Position numbers and translations under genes: made by a program
Source of the DNA: an uncultured Helcococcus sp.
GTDB taxonomy: Bacteria > Bacillota > Clostridia > Tissierellales > Peptoniphilaceae
Length of the DNA stretch: 6,979 bases
Direction of reading: 5' to 3'
Assembly: GCF_946998255.1 (NCBI RefSeq)
Contig: NZ_CAMPYN010000055.1
Coordinates: 1 to 6,979 of the forward strand
Shown: positions 6,531 through 6,979 of the stretch, piece by piece
How the letters are laid out: each line of letters begins with the position of its first letter
Numbering within the stretch: the stretch's first letter is position 1
Notes under the pieces: model-generated
Databases searched by the model: none
What the model saw: only the letters and a program-made list of their open reading frames with translations
What the model was told of the DNA's origin: nothing

Positions 6531-6979
6531 TTACCTACCTACCATCTTTTCTATAAGAGGATTTTTAGAAGTAAATATATCGCTTAACTTTATTCCCCCT
6601 ATTTCTTTGTCATTAAATTCCTTATATATAAAATTTACAAAATCTATTTTTCTTTTTGAATCAATAAGGTATAGCTTTGAAAAATTATACTTGTTAGCTT
6701 CCGAGTCCTGACTGACACTAATAGTATTTTTAAACATATTTTCCTTACTTTCTAGATCTATTGGTTTTTGTGAAAGACGACTTAATTTTGTATTTAGATC
6801 TATTTCAGCATTAGTCAGTAATTTTTGGTCTATCTTTTTCCATATTTCAAAATCTTCTGAAACCTGGTCCATTATTATGCTTGTTTTATAGTATATATTT
6901 TCACTTGCGATTGATTTGTTTACAGTTTTAAGAGAAATTATAAATAATAAACTAAGTAAAAGAAATAAGAAAGGCATTA
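6531..6979 (-). CDS. TadE-like pseudopilin, 5' end outside the window
   Basis: The visible part is about 148 residues: a hydrophobic N-terminal stretch (PFLFLLLSLLFIISL), then KTVNKSIASENIYYKTS and a soluble, cysteine-free region ending KNPLIEKMVGR. The first Met is followed by Pro. In TadE-like proteins the leader and Gly-x4-Glu-Ala site is followed by a hydrophobic residue and Pro at the start of the helix (EAxxxxP). The Met is therefore probably internal, and some 15-30 residues with the cleavage site lie beyond base 6979. The frame upstream of the ATG is still open at the window edge (partial codon ending in TA). The alternative is a TAATG start overlapping the previous stop. The stop at 6531 is 5 bases from the DUF5702 start. 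TadE-like identity rests on hydrophobic pattern and context. Confidence 0.6.
   Translation of the reverse strand, partial: MPFLFLLLSLLFIISLKTVNKSIASENIYYKTSIIMDQVSEDFEIWKKIDQKLLTNAEIDLNTKLSRLSQKPIDLESKENMFKNTISVSQDSEANKYNFSKLYLIDSKRKIDFVNFIYKEFNDKEIGGIKLSDIFTSKNPLIEKMVGR

Noticed and set aside
1..6979. CRISPR array, insertion sequence, riboswitch or phage genes
   Set aside because: I saw no spaced repeat array, transposase motif, terminal inverted repeats, conserved leader structure or phage proteins. Apart from the 155-base gap, the window is filled by the operon and the tRNA.

Overview
The window comes from an AT-rich, low-GC Bacillota, probably an anaerobic clostridial or Tissierellia-type (Peptoniphilaceae-like) bacterium. 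The grounds are very AT-rich codon use, strong AGGAG-type ribosome binding sites, sigma-A promoters of near-consensus TTGACA-17-TATACT form, and TGA used as a stop while tryptophan is read from TGG. The exact genus cannot be read from the sequence.

All genes lie on the minus strand, so the window is read from its right end to its left. From 6979 to 211 there is one dense gene cluster, with gaps of at most 7 bases and several overlaps, almost certainly one operon. In transcription order it holds: a TadE-like pseudopilin whose 5' end is cut by the window edge (6531-6979); a large DUF5702 / TadG-like surface protein (3934-6525); a small lipoprotein (3449-3934); a second TadE-like pseudopilin with a large C-terminal extra domain (2449-3486); a type IV prepilin peptidase of the TadV/CpaA kind (1971-2471); a membrane-anchored TPR plus WG-repeat protein (692-1963); and a small protein resembling DUF6382 with no FHA domain (211-699). 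This looks like the distal half of a Firmicutes Tad-like (type IVc) pilus or secretion locus. The ATPase (TadA/CpaF), the membrane platform (TadB/TadC) and the major pilin would be expected upstream, outside the window.

Left of the operon, a 155-base gap (56-210) carries two tandem minus-strand promoters with nearly identical -35 regions and A-tracts 95 bases apart. They lead into a tRNA-Glu(UUC) gene, of which only the 5' 55 bases lie inside the window. No convincing terminator separates the operon from the tRNA promoters.

How the parts would work together (inference from the families): the peptidase processes pseudopilins at the Gly before the hydrophobic helix; the two TadE-like proteins and the DUF5702 protein form minor or tip components of the extracellular structure; the lipoprotein and the TPR-WG protein act at the outer face of the membrane. 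The most unusual point is the C-terminal domain of the second pseudopilin, which resembles a nuclease-toxin-type fold whose expected catalytic lysine is replaced by tyrosine.
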